A stretch of DNA of 64,000 nucleotides from Acanthochromis polyacanthus (GCF_021347895.1 NC_067129.1:29921690-29985689); one strand, 5' to 3'; positions 12,705-23,934 are shown, counted from the first letter of the stretch. The notes: generated by a model from the letters alone, not told the origin. Numbers and translations: made by a program.

Positions 12705-13230
12705 AAGCTAACCGTGACGTCACCCGTTGGTTTCAACGCTGAGAAAATGAAGCCCGGATTTTGCTACTTCCTGGTCGCCGTTTTGGATTTTTTGGAGCCA
12801 GTGACGTAAAAAGCGTCATCAAACAGACTGGACCGGAGAGCAACTAGGGGCAGGATTGGCTGAGGACTCTCTTATCCCGCCCACGTTTTACAGCAGAGGC
12901 TTCTGTTGCTGTCTATCAAGTATAGCCACGCCCCCTGGCTCCGCCAACTTTAACGATTTATTTAAAATTCAGTATTGATTTATTTTAAGATCGGCCACCT
13001 GATCTCTCATTTTGACCATGAAAACTAACGGGAAAAAAATCCTGAGCTGTAGAACATCAGTCTATCAAATTTTATTTTTTCCGGTGATGAATTGGGGTCT
13101 ATGGAGCAAAAACTTTTTGGAGCCAACCCTAGCGGACGGCGTGATATTGCAAGTTTTTGACACTTCCGGGTTGGCTTCAATTCTGGAGCCAGATGCTACG
13201 TCCATCTTTGTATACAGTCTACGGGTGCAA
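12705..13230 (+). repeat. Abundant teleost interspersed repeat (GTGACGTCACCC type)
   Basis: It starts near CCGTGACGTCACCCGTTGG and contains GGATTTTTTGGAGCCAG, CCACGCCCCCTGGC, GGGGTCTATGGAGC and TGACACTTCCGGGTTGGCTTC. It ends near GTATACAGTCTACGG. This order matches a short non-coding repeat I recall from many fish genomes. The 73-codon frame inside it is not a gene. Its class (SINE-like or MITE-like) could not be decided. Confidence 0.65.
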
Positions 13231-14586
13231 TAGGGGGATTGTAGAGCTGCTATGAAAAAAGTAAAGTTTGAAAGTGTAAGTTTGTTTCATAAGTCACTCT
13301 GACACGTCGGGTACGTTCACTGGTACATTAGCTCACAATGAAAAACAACATAATATCCAGATTGGATTAATTGCACAGCCTGATGTAAACATAGTTAGAG
13401 GTGGTTAGGATAAAATAAATAAAATCCTCCCTCTTTCTCCCTCTTGTTTGCTCTCTCTCTGCAAATTGCAGCTCCCCATGGCTCTCCGTTTGAATTAAGC
13501 AATTTAACTGATTGCAATTACACACTGTCAAGGGCTCTTATGTCACTTTGATTGAATAACAATTTTAATTCAATACCAGCCCTTAGCAAATTTCTCTACG
13601 TTTTATACAATATGGCAGGAGTCAGTTGCAATTTTCCCAACCTGACTTTCGTGTTAGTTATTTCTCCTCCTTTTAACCAGACTGATTCTTTTTTTTCCTC
13701 TTCGTGCAGGAAATCGAGTCCACAGGAACAGAATACCCCCTCTCCGTTTAGCCATGACTGATCATAATAAAGCTCACAATGATCCATCATGAAAGGGCAG
13801 CGTGTCCCTGCAGGATATAGTATTATATGAGTGACATTTGCACCCTCATGCTCCCATTTTGCTTCCAGTTTCCAGCCCTCACTCACTATTATCTTTATCA
13901 TCATTTATTTAGACGGAATCTCAGAGGAGAGGAAATTAAATTTAGCCGCTGCTATGCACTTTCTGCTGCTTACAGTAGGAAGCGAAGCGCCTCGACACCG
14001 ACAAGCACCTTTTGGACATTTAATTACAAAACTGTCAGATTTAGGTTTGAACAAAGAACCAAGAAGGGAACTTTAGCAGGTTATACTTCAGAGAACTTCA
14101 CACAGTTTTCAACAGAAAACTGAGTTGTGAGACAAAATGTTTTAATCTCTGAAGATCTTCATAAAGTTTGTCTGATGTTTAGCTGGAGGAAAAGTCGAGG
14201 ACGTTATTTAGGACACGTCTTCATAAAGAATGCTCTGAAAGATCACTGAACAACAGAAAGAAAGAAGACGAGAAGCAAACTTGAAAAAATAGAGTTTAAC
14301 TTGGTGAAAGATTCATTCAAACATTAATCCGCTCAACAGCACCAGAATTGTTTTATTTAAAAATCACTAAAAATGTGATATCCAATAAAGAAAAAGAACA
14401 AGAAAATAGAGGGTAAAGTCATAAAAACAAATCAATAAATAAAATGAAGATATTATTCACCACGTTAAATTATCAAAATGGTATAATTTAAAAAAAACTT
14501 CTCCAATTTCCCTTGATGGTTTTTGACTTCAAATCAATTCTCATAGAGCAAATGCTTAACTCACACGACTTACATCTAGCTCATGA
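13231..14586. other. Unannotated single-copy DNA
   Basis: No gene found. Contains a CT-rich tract near 13428-13460. Next to it a non-repetitive block (about 13465-13570) with TTTGAATTAAGCAATTTAAC and TTGATTGAATAACAATTTTA could be regulatory. Several 60-100 codon frames at 13596-14123 overlap on both strands and look random. Confidence 0.4.
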
Positions 14587-14947
14587 GTTACCATGGAGAT
14601 CCAGGCCCACAGTGTATGTTACCATGGAGATCTAGCCCCACAGTGTATGTCACCATGGAGATTTAGCTTCACAGCATCAGTTACCATGGAGATCTAGCCC
14701 CACAGTGTATGTTACCATGGAGATGTACCTCCACAGCATCAGTAACCATGGAGATCTACTTCTGCAGCATCAGTTACCATGGAGATGTAGCTCCACAGCA
14801 TCAGTAACCATGGAGATCTACTTCTGCAGCATCAGTTACCATGGAGATGTAGCTCCACAGCATCATTTACCGTGGAGATGTAGCTCCACAGCATCAGTTA
14901 CCATGGAGATGTAGCTCCACAGCATCAGTTACCATGGAGATGTAGCC
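14587..14947. repeat. 31-bp minisatellite, about 11.6 units
   Basis: The unit reads approximately TTACCATGGAGATGTAGCTC followed by CACAGCATCAG (31 bp). Every unit keeps an ACC[A/G]TGGAGAT core with an NcoI-type CCATGG palindrome in nearly all. Units differ in two linked blocks (GATCTAGCCCCACAGTGTATG, or GATCTACTTCTGCAGCATCAG, versus GATGTAGCTCCACAGCATCAG). In the middle they alternate, giving a 62-bp higher-order period. A 69-codon frame over it is an artefact of the 93-bp coding period. Confidence 0.95.
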
Positions 14948-16417
14948 AGGTTAATATAGAGCCACCTTCCTGACACTAAAAACTTTGGGCTCAACATACC
15001 TGCTAACCCATAGCTCATACTCATAGTTCAGCCCTCTGTTGAATTATCACACTGTGCCTGATTACAAAACATCCCTGAAGACTTCTTTTCATTTTTCTGT
15101 CATAGATGGATAAAGTCATGTGTGTTTCTTCCTTTGTTGTAAAGTTGTTTTTTTTTGCTGTTAGCAAACAACCAGCTAGCTCTGTTTATTACATTTATGC
15201 GTAACATCGTCTATAGCGTCACTTTCTGGCAACACCACACCCCCCACCCAAAGCAAAAACCAAAATAATTAGCATTTTATTTTCATGTTTTGCAGCTTTT
15301 CCTCGTCAGTCTGTCTCTTTTCCAAAGTTGTCATATAAACCTGAACACACAGCTGATTAGTTGTGTTTGGTCAGAGCAGTTTTGGAACACTGATCTGTGT
15401 TTGAAACCCAAAAAACTGTGAATTCTATCTCTGCATGAGGCTGAAGCTCTTCCAGCCTGACTTTTAATCGTGAATAGAAAACACACAGCCCGCTTGTTCT
15501 TTTGAATGAGTTCGGTGCATTAAGGCGTCAGGTCTGTGGAGGGTAAAGGCTAAACTTGGCTCAGCACTTAACAGACATGAAATCATCTGGCGGAGCTCCA
15601 GATGTGCAAACCCATGGTCCTGGTAGAATAAAATGTTAACTGAGGGGTTTTTACGGGTAATTTGGTAAAATATTTGAGGGCCTGATAACTCTCTGCAGTT
15701 GTAAACTTTTAGGCAGCTTTATGGCATCTCGAGCTGCTAAAACTCACCTTTTTCGATCTTCAGAAGCACAGAATACAGAACATCTCCTCGGTGCAGGAGG
15801 AAGCTGAGAGGTCTGCTCAGGTTTTAATCCTTTCTTCTGTCTCCTGACAAAAAGCCCCAGAACAAAATGTGTGCAGGCTTGATGGTGCTGACCTTTTCCT
15901 GGTCCTTCTTCTCAACCCAAACCTGAATTTCAGATGAGCTCATATACTGTTTGTTCACCTGGATCTCATCGTCCAGCTTCCTCCTCTTCCTCTTCCTCCT
16001 CTTCTTCCTCTCCACTGGCATAACTAGAAAACCCTGCTAGTGGTCCCTACAGACTGCTGGACATTTCAGTCCCTCTGGTTTTAAGCCAAGCCGCCTTTTT
16101 GTTTGCTAAGCTGACATTTTGTTGGTGCTTGAGGAAACGGATTTGGAAGCACTAATGTTGGACTTGAAGGTGTTGTCTTGATCCTGGCAGCATCCTTGTT
16201 CTTCACCGGTCTGTATATGTGGGTAGCCGACCTACCTGAACCTGGACCTTAGTGGTACCTACAGATTTTTTAATGACTTACAATTTTTAAAAATGTATTT
16301 ATTCATTATATTTATAATTTTTTAAGTGCTTTGATTTTGGGATATTGTAACATAATATCTATTTTTAGATTCCATTTTTATTTTAAATTGTACCTTTCTT
16401 CTTCTTTTTGTTTTACA
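14948..16417. other. Unannotated DNA
   Basis: No gene or named repeat. A pyrimidine-rich CTTCCTCCTCTTCCTC tract lies near 15975-16015. A 65-codon minus-strand frame over it is Lys/Arg-rich because of that tract and is not considered coding. Confidence 0.4.
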
Positions 16418-16670
16418 TATGAAGAGTTCATTTGCAAAAACAGATAACTCCCTTTTTATAAATTTTCAGAAAATATTTTTTTTATTGTTTCCTTGAGATA
16501 AAATCAATCAAACTGAAGTTGAGTGGATTTGACTCAGTAGAAAAATACATGACAAAGTAGAGAAAAAATAAATTATTAGTGTTATTATAATTATCTCAAG
16601 TAGACAGTAAAAAAATGAGTTTTCTGAAAACGGAGTTACCTGTTTCTGCAAATGAACTCTTCATATGTTT
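16418..16670. repeat. Fold-back (inverted repeat) sequence
   Basis: The left arm starting CATATGAAGAGTTCATTTGC near 16419 matches the reverse complement of the right arm ending GCAAATGAACTCTTCATATG near 16667. Similarity extends inward for roughly 85 bp per arm with indels, through a TTGAGATAA / TTATCTCAA pair near 16497 and 16590. The loop is about 85 bp. It has no coding content. It may be an old fold-back MITE. Confidence 0.75.
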
Positions 16671-17756
16671 GTCTGATTTTCATTACAGTCTTTTAATGGA
16701 CCAGTGCAATGTTTGTTTTGTTTGTTTGTTTTACATATTTTTTGTTGCAGCAAAAAAAATTTTGAATATTTTTGAAACTGTTGTTTTCTCTGTTTATTTG
16801 TGTACATTTAGTTTATGTTTTTTTTCCCAACAGCAACAGTTCCAATTTATTTTTTTAATCTTTTATTCATTTTTGTGTTTTACAGCTTCATTTTTCTTCT
16901 TTCTTTTCTTTTTCCTCTCTTCTTTTTGTACAGGTTTTAATATTTCTCTTTTTGAAACTGTAAGGTTTGTTAACATATTTTTGTCTGATGGTAAAAATGC
17001 CAGATTTGAAACTATTTTCTTTACAACTTCTTCATGGATATTTGTAATGTTTGCATGTTTTTTCACCTTTTCTTTCTTTTTTTTTTACAGCTTCAGTCAT
17101 GTAACGTCAGTTTTTTAAATGTGCTTTTTGTGGCAGTGAGGGTGCTGTATGTGTGTGTATTTATTTTTATTTATTATTTTTTATAAATTTTTTCATCTCA
17201 GATTTTCTAAAATGTATTTTTTTCACAGCAACAGCAACGATTCCAATTTTTAAAAATGATCTTTTTTTTCAGCTTTTATTTACTGAATCATTCATTCATT
17301 CATGAATATATGCATATATATAAATTCAGTTTTCTGACATTGTTTGTGGCATTTTGTTTTTTGTAATTTATTTTTTGAACACATATGGTTCCTATTTTTC
17401 ATGTTTTTTGTCACATTATTATACAAACAGCAAGCTTAAAAAGTATCTATCCAGTTCCACCAGACCCGTTCAGTTTTTCAGCCTTTTGTTAAATCGTAGC
17501 TCTGCGTGTCACTGATCAGAGTGGATGCAGAGAGAGTCTTCTTCCTGAAATAACTGGATTTAAAGCCACTGAAAGAGGAGCATCATAGACAGACTAGAAC
17601 TAATGATGTGTGCAGCATTTTGAGATGAAACTTAAAACAAACATCCTGGACACATTAACTTGATAAAAAGGATAATATTATGGGATGTTTCAGCCTCTTC
17701 TTTTTGTTGAGAGGGCTGCATGTCGGTACAAACTTTACTTCACAGCTCAGAAACTT
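16671..17756. other. T-rich unannotated DNA with local duplication
   Basis: Plus-strand T-rich DNA. A block with CAACAGCAACAGTTCCAATT (near 16830) recurs as CAGCAACAGCAACGATTCCAATT (near 17227), so part was locally duplicated. A 167-codon frame at 16615-17118 encodes mostly Phe runs and is rejected as a gene. Confidence 0.4.
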
Positions 17757-18230
17757 GGCGATCGCTATTTGTTGTGGTCTGTATCCAAATCTCAGAATGC
17801 TAGAAAGCAAATCTTGTTCCGAAATCACGCGATAGCTCGCGCCAAAACACTGGTTTTGGCGCGAGCTATCGCGTGATTTCGCGAGCTGTCGCACGATTTC
17901 GGAACGAGATTTGCTTTCTAGCGTCCTGAGCTTTGGATACAGACCACAAAATAGAACGATTGCCAGGTAATGTGGAGGTTTTCGTTCACTTCTCATCTCT
18001 AGTATGTTGTGGGACACTCATTGAGACTATCTGAGCCGGTCAGTGTGGGGAAAAAGCACGTTAGGGCGGACTTTGACAAGTTGCCCCATACTTTTCGCTA
18101 GCTGAGCTGCTAGCTGAGCTGCCTGGCTAAATACTGGAGCTATGTCGAAAATTCATTTCTCCATCACTCACATGTATGAAATGACATGAAAACAGACCCC
18201 AGGTTGAAAACAAACGAAGTTCCCCTTTAA
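17757..18230 (+). repeat. Palindromic CpG-rich element, copy 1
   Basis: It opens with a near-perfect hairpin: the left arm 17757-17850 pairs with 17851-17964. At the centre GGTTTTGGCGCGAGCTATCG faces its complement. The right arm carries an extra ~22-bp duplication of a CGAAATC/GCTCGCG module. A ~265-bp tail follows, containing TCTGAGCCGGTCAGTGTGGG and ending GAACTTCGTTTGTTTTCAACC when read in reverse, then TTAA at 18227-18230. The tail is shared with 40962-41370, so this is an interspersed element. The TTAA end suggests a TTAA-targeting DNA transposon, but no transposase or matching left TIR was found. Confidence 0.8.
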
Positions 18231-18750
18231 ACGGATGTCAGTATGTATGTGAAAGGGTCAGAGTGCATCATTATGTCTGCATCTGCATTTTGTGCAACAA
18301 CACAATAAACGTAAAACTTTGTGCACGTTGCAGGGGACGACTGGGAACCCACAACCGCGATCGACGGTAAAATCCTCTGAAACTCAGCGACTGGATTCCT
18401 TTGGGGTCAGATGTGAGAGAAGAATCTGGGAGGCTTCTGTCAGTGAGAGGCTCCGTGACCTCCGAGTCGACATTAACAGTCTACTAAATACGTTATTATT
18501 GCCCAAGGCAGCCGCTCACTTCCACCTGAGCAACAAACTCTCGTTGCCTGTGGCAACAATGAGCCCGGCATGTGAAATGGAATCCTCTCCAAGCAGACAC
18601 TGTTCTCGCAGCATTTTTCTTTTTGCCGTTTGTTTGTTTTTGAGCCTGATTGTGCTTCAGCTGTAAAGTTTTGTCCTCTCGGTACTTTCACTCTGTCCAA
18701 CTTTTTCTCTTCAACTCTTTACGAACGTTCCCTTCCCTCCTCACCTCTGG
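18231..18750. other. Unannotated DNA
   Basis: Compositionally balanced single-copy sequence. A 124-codon plus frame (18292-18666) and a 75-codon minus frame (18473-18700) overlap; neither has recognisable motifs and no splice structure stands out. Confidence 0.35.
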
Positions 18751-18788
18751 CCTCCTCCTCCTCCTCCTCCTCCTCCTCCTCCTCCTCA
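18751..18788. repeat. (CTC)n trinucleotide microsatellite
   Basis: About 12 CTC/TCC units. Frames across it encode poly-Leu, poly-Ser or poly-Arg and are artefacts. Confidence 0.97.
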
Positions 18789-19129
18789 GACCACCTGCCT
18801 GTCTTCCAGCTCTTTGTTTTCTCTCTTCACTTTTTGCTTTGTTTGGTCCATCAAGAGCTGAGTCGACTTCATGGAAGACCTCGTCTGAGAAGGAAAACAG
18901 AGCACATTTACAGCCGCTCACAATTTCTGTTAGATGACTTTATTAACTGGACCTGGTCTGCCAATTAGCTGTTAGCTATTGACCAATGAACATGGCATCG
19001 GTTATCATAACAATTCTTCTTGTTCTGTCCCTATTAAATAAAGTTTTAATAATAACTCCCAGAGGGAAATTAAGTTATTACAGCAGCATGGATATTCAAT
19101 GAAGACAACATAGAATACTGGGGTATAAA

Positions 19130-19795
19130 GTGAAGGAAAAATGAAATGAAATGAAATTAAAAATGCAATGAAATGAAATAAAAAAAATGTAATAACATAA
19201 AATAAAAATAAAGTAAAAAAGTGAACAAAATTTCAAAAAATAAAATAAAATTTTTAATTAAAGTAAATTAAATTAAGATTCAAATAAAATGCATTGAAAT
19301 ATAATAAAATAAAACAGAATGAAAAGATAAAATTAATAAAATAAAAAGTAAAATGAAATACAATAAAATTGAATAAAATTAAAATATAATAAAATAAAAT
19401 GAAAAGAAATTACAATTAAGGGGCTAATGAGGATTAAGCAGTGTAGAGATAATGAATGGATGAATAAAATGAAATAAAAATAAAATAAAGTAAAATGAAA
19501 TACAATAAAATTGAATTAAATTAAATTAAACACAATTAAATTAAATTAGGTTAAATTAAATTAAAATTAAGGGGCTAATGAGGATTAAGCGCTGTAGATA
19601 TAATGTATGGATGAATAAAATGAATTTTAAAAAACTAAATAAAGTAAAATGAAATACAATAAAGTTAAATAAAATAAAAATAAAAAAATAATAATTAAAT
19701 TAAAATTTAGGGGCTTTTGAGGATTTAATGGTTCAGAGAGAATGGATGGAAATTAAAATTAAATAAACCAAAATGAGATAAAAATATCTAAAGGA
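19130..19795. repeat. A-rich (AAATGAAATAAAAT)-like block with ~145-bp tandem units
   Basis: A degenerate simple-sequence tract of AAAT/GAAAT/TAAAA words. A non-simple marker, GGGGCTAATGAGGATTAAGC or a close variant, appears at about 19420, 19571 and 19710. This gives a tandem period of roughly 140-151 bp. Each marker is followed by GTAGA-ATAATG-ATGGATG or similar. Confidence 0.85.
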
Positions 19796-20640
19796 TAGTA
19801 TAGAAAAAATCAACAGAATATACAAGATGGACAGTATTTATTATTATTATTATTTCAACGAGTATACAGACATGTGCACATGAACAGAGTGTGATTGGAT
19901 GTATCAGTGACATAAGAAGGTGAAAACAAGTCTGCAGATAAAATGAATGATGTCTAGAATGTAAAGTGGTTTAATCAGCAGGCAAAGTGATGAAGTCTTT
20001 GGTAAAATGGAAAAAACTCTTGTTGGGACGATCATTTTTTCATCTAACTCTGATTAAATGTAGAATTAGTTCTGGTTCTAGATGGTTTGGTGCATAAATA
20101 TACATAAACAAGACATTTAAAAACACTCATAAAAAGGTTTATCGTGCTGAAGCAGTCAAAGTTTAGCGTAACTCTTAGTCCTGGCTAGAGTTATTATTAT
20201 TACTGTTATTGTTGTTGTTGTTGTTATTCTGCCACTGAGGCTCCAAAGTTTCTTTCTGTAAATTGGATTTTTATGTGTATGTCAATATTGCAGCAAACTT
20301 CAGCAAAGCACGCCCAGAAAGCTCCGGCTGAGGCGATGCATTAATGTTTGTTAGCAGTTTAAGGGCCAGACAGATGTTTCTTACGGCCTCGGCTCATAAT
20401 TAAACCATTAAAAAGCCCTTTTCAAGGTGTACAGAATCTTTTATGCGGCGCGGATCGTCTTATTGAGCTGGAAATGTGGCTCAGGCTTTCTGCGTTTCAG
20501 CACTGGAAACAACTTTCTTCAAGTTTTTCATCTTAAAAACAACATTAAGGCCATTTCCTTCCACTTAAAAAGCCTTAAATGAGTCACGATGGATGGTCAG
20601 GAACAACTGTGATAAAACCGTAAAACAAAATAAATCCTGG
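19796..20640. other. Unannotated single-copy DNA with small microsatellites
   Basis: Contains (TTA)n near 19838 and (TTA)(GTT)n at about 20190-20230. The stretch 20290-20480 is balanced and repeat-free with TAATTAAACCATTAAAAAGC, a candidate conserved non-coding element. Confidence 0.35.
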
Positions 20641-21093
20641 AGTGAACGTGTCGCTGTTCCAGTCGTCCACTTCACATAACAACTGACTTTTGGAACAATT
20701 TTGAAAAAACCTGAGTCATTTTGGACAGATTTCATCTAACTTCAGACACAATTTAGACAAATTGTAGGAACCTTAGAAAAGTTCTAGTCATTTTGGGCTA
20801 TTTTTGGATAATTGTTGACAAGATTTATGTCATTGTGGACACATTATGAGTCCAGTTTTGTGTATTTGCAATGATGTGTGCAGTTGGAAGCAGAGCAGTG
20901 CTCACAAGGACATGTTATTTTTGCACCTTCTTTCTTGTTTTTCAACATTTTGGACAATTTTTTAATGCATTTTGGACAAGTTTTAATCATTTGTGACAGA
21001 TTTCACCTAATTACAGACAGATTTTGGACAAATCTTTAGCAATTTTAGGTAATTTTGGATTAGTTTTGGTTACTTTTTGATAAGATTTAGAAA
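20641..21093. repeat. Degenerate GTCATTTTGGAC array, block 1
   Basis: Loose ~20-bp periodicity of words such as GTCATTTTGGACA, with a distinctive insert GTGTATTTGCAATGATGTGT near 20860. The same order recurs at 22236-22756 and 24386-24960, so this block belongs to a local duplication family. It runs directly into a Tc1 fragment at 21094. Confidence 0.8.
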
Positions 21094-21325
21094 CTCCACC
21101 CCACAAGAGCTACAGTTCTGGAGATTCTTTGACCCAGTCGTCTTGGCAAACTCGCTGAAATCCTTCCACTCGCCCATTTTTCCTGCTTCTAACATCAACT
21201 TTGAGGACAATATGTTCACTTGCTGCCTCAAACATCCAACCCGCTACCAGGAGCTATGATGAAGAGATAATCAGTGTTATTCATTTCACGTGTCAGTGGT
21301 CAGAATGTTGGACCTGATCAGTGTA
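21094..21325 (-). mobile_element. Tc1/mariner end fragment, duplicated copy
   Basis: It contains CACCCCACAAGAGCTACAG, TTTTCCTGCTTCTAACATCA and the terminus GATCAGTGTA. It corresponds to the transposase-start end of the element at 21715-23200, which is coded on the minus strand. Non-transposon sequence beyond the terminus (21326-21420) also matches the sequence beyond the terminus of the other copy (23201-23290). This copy therefore arose by segmental duplication, not by independent insertion. Confidence 0.85.
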
Positions 21326-21871
21326 TGTGTGTTATTATTAACCATCTGATCTCCAAATCACAACTGAAACACCTCTGCTGTGCAGGTTTGCAGCTAAAAA
21401 CTGCACTGATGAGAGCAACCAGCAACGTGTCGCTGCTCCAGTCTTCCAGCTCACATAATTGGCTCGTCCTTCCTGACTGTCACACGACGATCAGTGACCT
21501 TAATGCCGCTTGATGACACTCTAATCCGGATGACAGCGCTAAGCCGCTATATAGGCGTCATCTGCTCGCCACTCATCCACTGGACGCCTTTTCCAGTGAG
21601 AAGGCAAAGAGTCGTGAATTTGATTCAAGCTCTGACCTCCGCTACCCTGCAGGAGAAACAGGAGAGAAAGAACCTGCTTCACTTACACTCCTCTGGATGT
21701 GAAACTGTGTGTCCATAGACCAATAACACTATGACCACCTCATTAATATAGTGTTGGTGACCCGTCTAATGGACTCCACTAGACCCTGAAGGTGTGCTGT
21801 GGTATCTGGAACCAAGATGTCAGCAGCACATCCTTTAAGTCCTGGAAGTTGTGAGGTCTGGCCTCCATGGA

Positions 21872-22235
21872 TCAGACTTGTTCGTCCATCACGTCCCACA
21901 GATGCTTGGTTGGATTAACATCTGGGGAATTTGGAGGCCAAGTCAACACCTCAAACGGGGTTGTTGTGCTCCTCAAACCACTCCTGAACCACTGTTGCTT
22001 TGTGGCTCGGAGCATTATCCTGAAGAAAGAGGCCACAGCCATCAGGGAATGCTGTCTCCATGAAAGAGTGTCCATGGTCTGCAGCAATACTTAGGTAGGA
22101 GGTACAAGTCAAAGTAACGTCCACACAGATGACAGGATCCAAGGTTTCCCAGCAGAACATTGCCCAAAGCATCACACTGCCTCCACCGGATGGCCTTCTT
22201 CCCAAAATGCATTCTGGTGACATGTGCTCCTCAGG
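21872..22235 (-). pseudogene. Tc1 transposase C-terminal fragment (frameshifted)
   Basis: Minus-strand frames encode two catalytic blocks of a DDE transposase. One frame carries GGGSVMLWAMFCWETL and LQDNAPSHKA, the second catalytic Asp region. Another frame downstream carries LTWPPNSPDVNPTKHLWDVM, the segment that normally bears the last acidic residue; here the NPIE-type Glu position reads Thr. The change of frame between these blocks marks a frameshift near 22000. In an intact element this enzyme cuts and pastes the transposon at TA sites. This copy is inactive: it is frameshifted, lacks the catalytic Glu and is split from its N-terminal half. Confidence 0.85.
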
Positions 22236-22756
22236 ACAATTTTTAGTCATTTTGGATAAACTTAGGTCATTTTGGAAGGATTTCACCTAATTCTAGACAA
22301 ATTGTAGGAATTTTAGAACACTTCTAGTCATTTTGGGCTATTTTTGGATAATTGTTGACCGGATTTCTGTCATTGTGGACACATTTTGAGTCTAGTTTTG
22401 TGTATTTTCAATGATGTGTGCAGCTAAAAGCAGAACAGTACACACAAGGACGTGGCATTTTAGTATGTTTTGGGCAAATTTTGGGTCATCCTGGACAATT
22501 TTTTCGGCATTTTGGACAAGTTTTAGTCATTTGTCACAGATTTCACCTAATTTTTTGACACATTTTAGGAATTTTTCATAAGTTTTAGTCATTTTTCATG
22601 AGTTTTAGTCATTTTGGTCTAGTTTTGGCTATTTTTTGACGAGATTTGAATAGTTTTGTCATTTTCTAGTAGTTCATAACTTGCAACAATGTGAACAATT
22701 GAGAGAAAAAAGTGTGTAAATCAGGAGGAACACCAACATGATTTATACTTTTTTTT
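22236..22756. repeat. Degenerate GTCATTTTGGAC array, block 2 (inside Tc1)
   Basis: Shares word order with 20680-21075, including GACACATTTTGAGTCTAGTT and GTGTATTTTCAATGATGTGT. It interrupts the Tc1 element at 21715-23200. Confidence 0.8.
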
Positions 22757-23104
22757 GTAAAAGAAAACGTGATTCATCAGACCAGGCCACCTTCTTCCAT
22801 TGCTTCCAGTTCTGATCCATTGTTGGTCTTTTGGTGGTTCACAGGGGTCAGCATGGACGTAGTGACTGGTCTAGCTATGCAGCCTCATACACAACAAACT
22901 GGGGTCTGTATTCTGACACCTTTCTATCAGAACTGGCATGAACTTCTTCAGCAATCTGTTGGATCGAAACACATGAGCCACCCTTCCTCCGAAAACAGAG
23001 GAAGGGAGATGCTCTGACCCAGCAGACTTGTTAAACTCGCTCAAATCCTTATGCTCGAGCATTTTTCCTGCTTCTAACATCAACTTTGAGGACTGAATGT
23101 TCAC
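22757..23104 (-). pseudogene. Tc1 transposase N-terminal fragment
   Basis: The minus-strand frame from 23104 includes EHKDLSEF, the family's helix-turn-helix start, and RSNRLLKKFMPVLIERCQNT. It belongs to the same dead element as 21872-22235 and is separated from it by the inserted array. Expected DNA-binding residues between these blocks are missing, so it is internally deleted. Confidence 0.75.
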
Positions 23105-23200
23105 TTGCTGCCTGATATATCCAACCCACTAACAGGGGCCACGACAAAGAGATGGTCATTGTTCTCATTTCACCAGTGAATGTTATACCTGATCGGTGTA

Positions 23201-23859
23201 TGTGTGTTATTGTTGACCATCTGAACCCCAAATCACAACCAAAAGGCCTCTGCTTTCCAGGTTTGCAGCTAAAAACTGCACTGGTGAGAGTGTTGAGAGC
23301 AAACAGCAGCGATATTTTAGGCTCTGAAAACCCAAACAATGACCTGAAAGATGCTATAAATCTCTTTACATCTGGGAATTTCCTGTAGATTCCTTTCATA
23401 TGTAAACGATAAATCTCGTGCAATCCATTGTTTTCACGCAAATATTGATTATAGCTGCTTCAGTGATTGCAAATAAATCAAGAGTGGTGCAGAACATCTA
23501 TCTTTTTTTCTTGTGATTGCAGCCTAAATCCGTCTAAAGCTGCAGATTTCTCTCTAATCAACGACTTCACATTTTGACGCCACTTCTCCTCACATTATTA
23601 GGCCTTTCCTGACCCGCTCATTAGTTCTCATTAGATGTTTGCAGTTGCAGGTGCATGTTTGTGTGTTTGCTTGTGTGTTTCCCTACCTGCCAAGGCCTGA
23701 TGGCAAATATCTGGACAGGTGTGTTTAAGTTTGTGTGTGTTGTTGTTGTCGAGCTGCATCGGCTGTAAGCAGGTGCTCCGGTGTCCTTGGTTTGAACTTG
23801 ACACTCGCCTCATGAATCAATCTCCACTCCAGGGTTATCTGGCAGTAGTGTTGGCAGCG

Positions 23860-23860
<1 letters not shown>
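23201..23860. other. Duplicated flank followed by unannotated DNA
   Basis: 23201-23290 is a duplicate of 21326-21420, with shared words CCAAATCACAAC and GGTTTGCAGCTAAAAACTGC. The remainder, to the TG microsatellite, is single-copy with no gene recognised. Confidence 0.6.

Positions 23861-23929
<69 letters not shown>
23861..23929. repeat. (TG)n microsatellite
   Basis: About 34 perfect TG units. Apparent poly-Cys/Val or His/Thr frames over it are artefacts. Confidence 0.98.

Positions 23930-23934
<5 letters not shown>

Larger units (their letters stand above)
21715..23200 (-). mobile_element. Tc1/mariner transposon, dead and interrupted
   Basis: The ends are related inverted repeats: plus-strand TAGACCAATAACACTATGAC at 21715, and TACACCGATCAGGTATAACA read on the minus strand from 23200. 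Transposase remnants lie between them on the minus strand. The element is split: Tc1 sequence stops at about 22235, a ~520-bp GTCATTTTGGAC-type block follows, and Tc1 sequence resumes at about 22757 with AAGAAAACGTGATTCATCAG. By memory of the family, roughly 45 bp of Tc1 sequence is missing at the junction. Confidence 0.85.

Noticed and set aside
14705..14914. 69-codon periodic protein
   Set aside because: Artefact of the 31-bp minisatellite (93-bp coding period).
14587..14947. CRISPR-like array of 31-bp repeats
   Set aside because: Units abut directly with no unique spacers; the context is a vertebrate genome and this is a minisatellite.
16615..17118. 167-codon Phe-rich frame resembling a membrane protein
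   Set aside because: The hydrophobicity comes from T-rich low-complexity DNA.
18650..18968. Overlapping 77-112 codon frames with Leu, Ser or Arg runs
   Set aside because: All derive from the CTC trinucleotide microsatellite.
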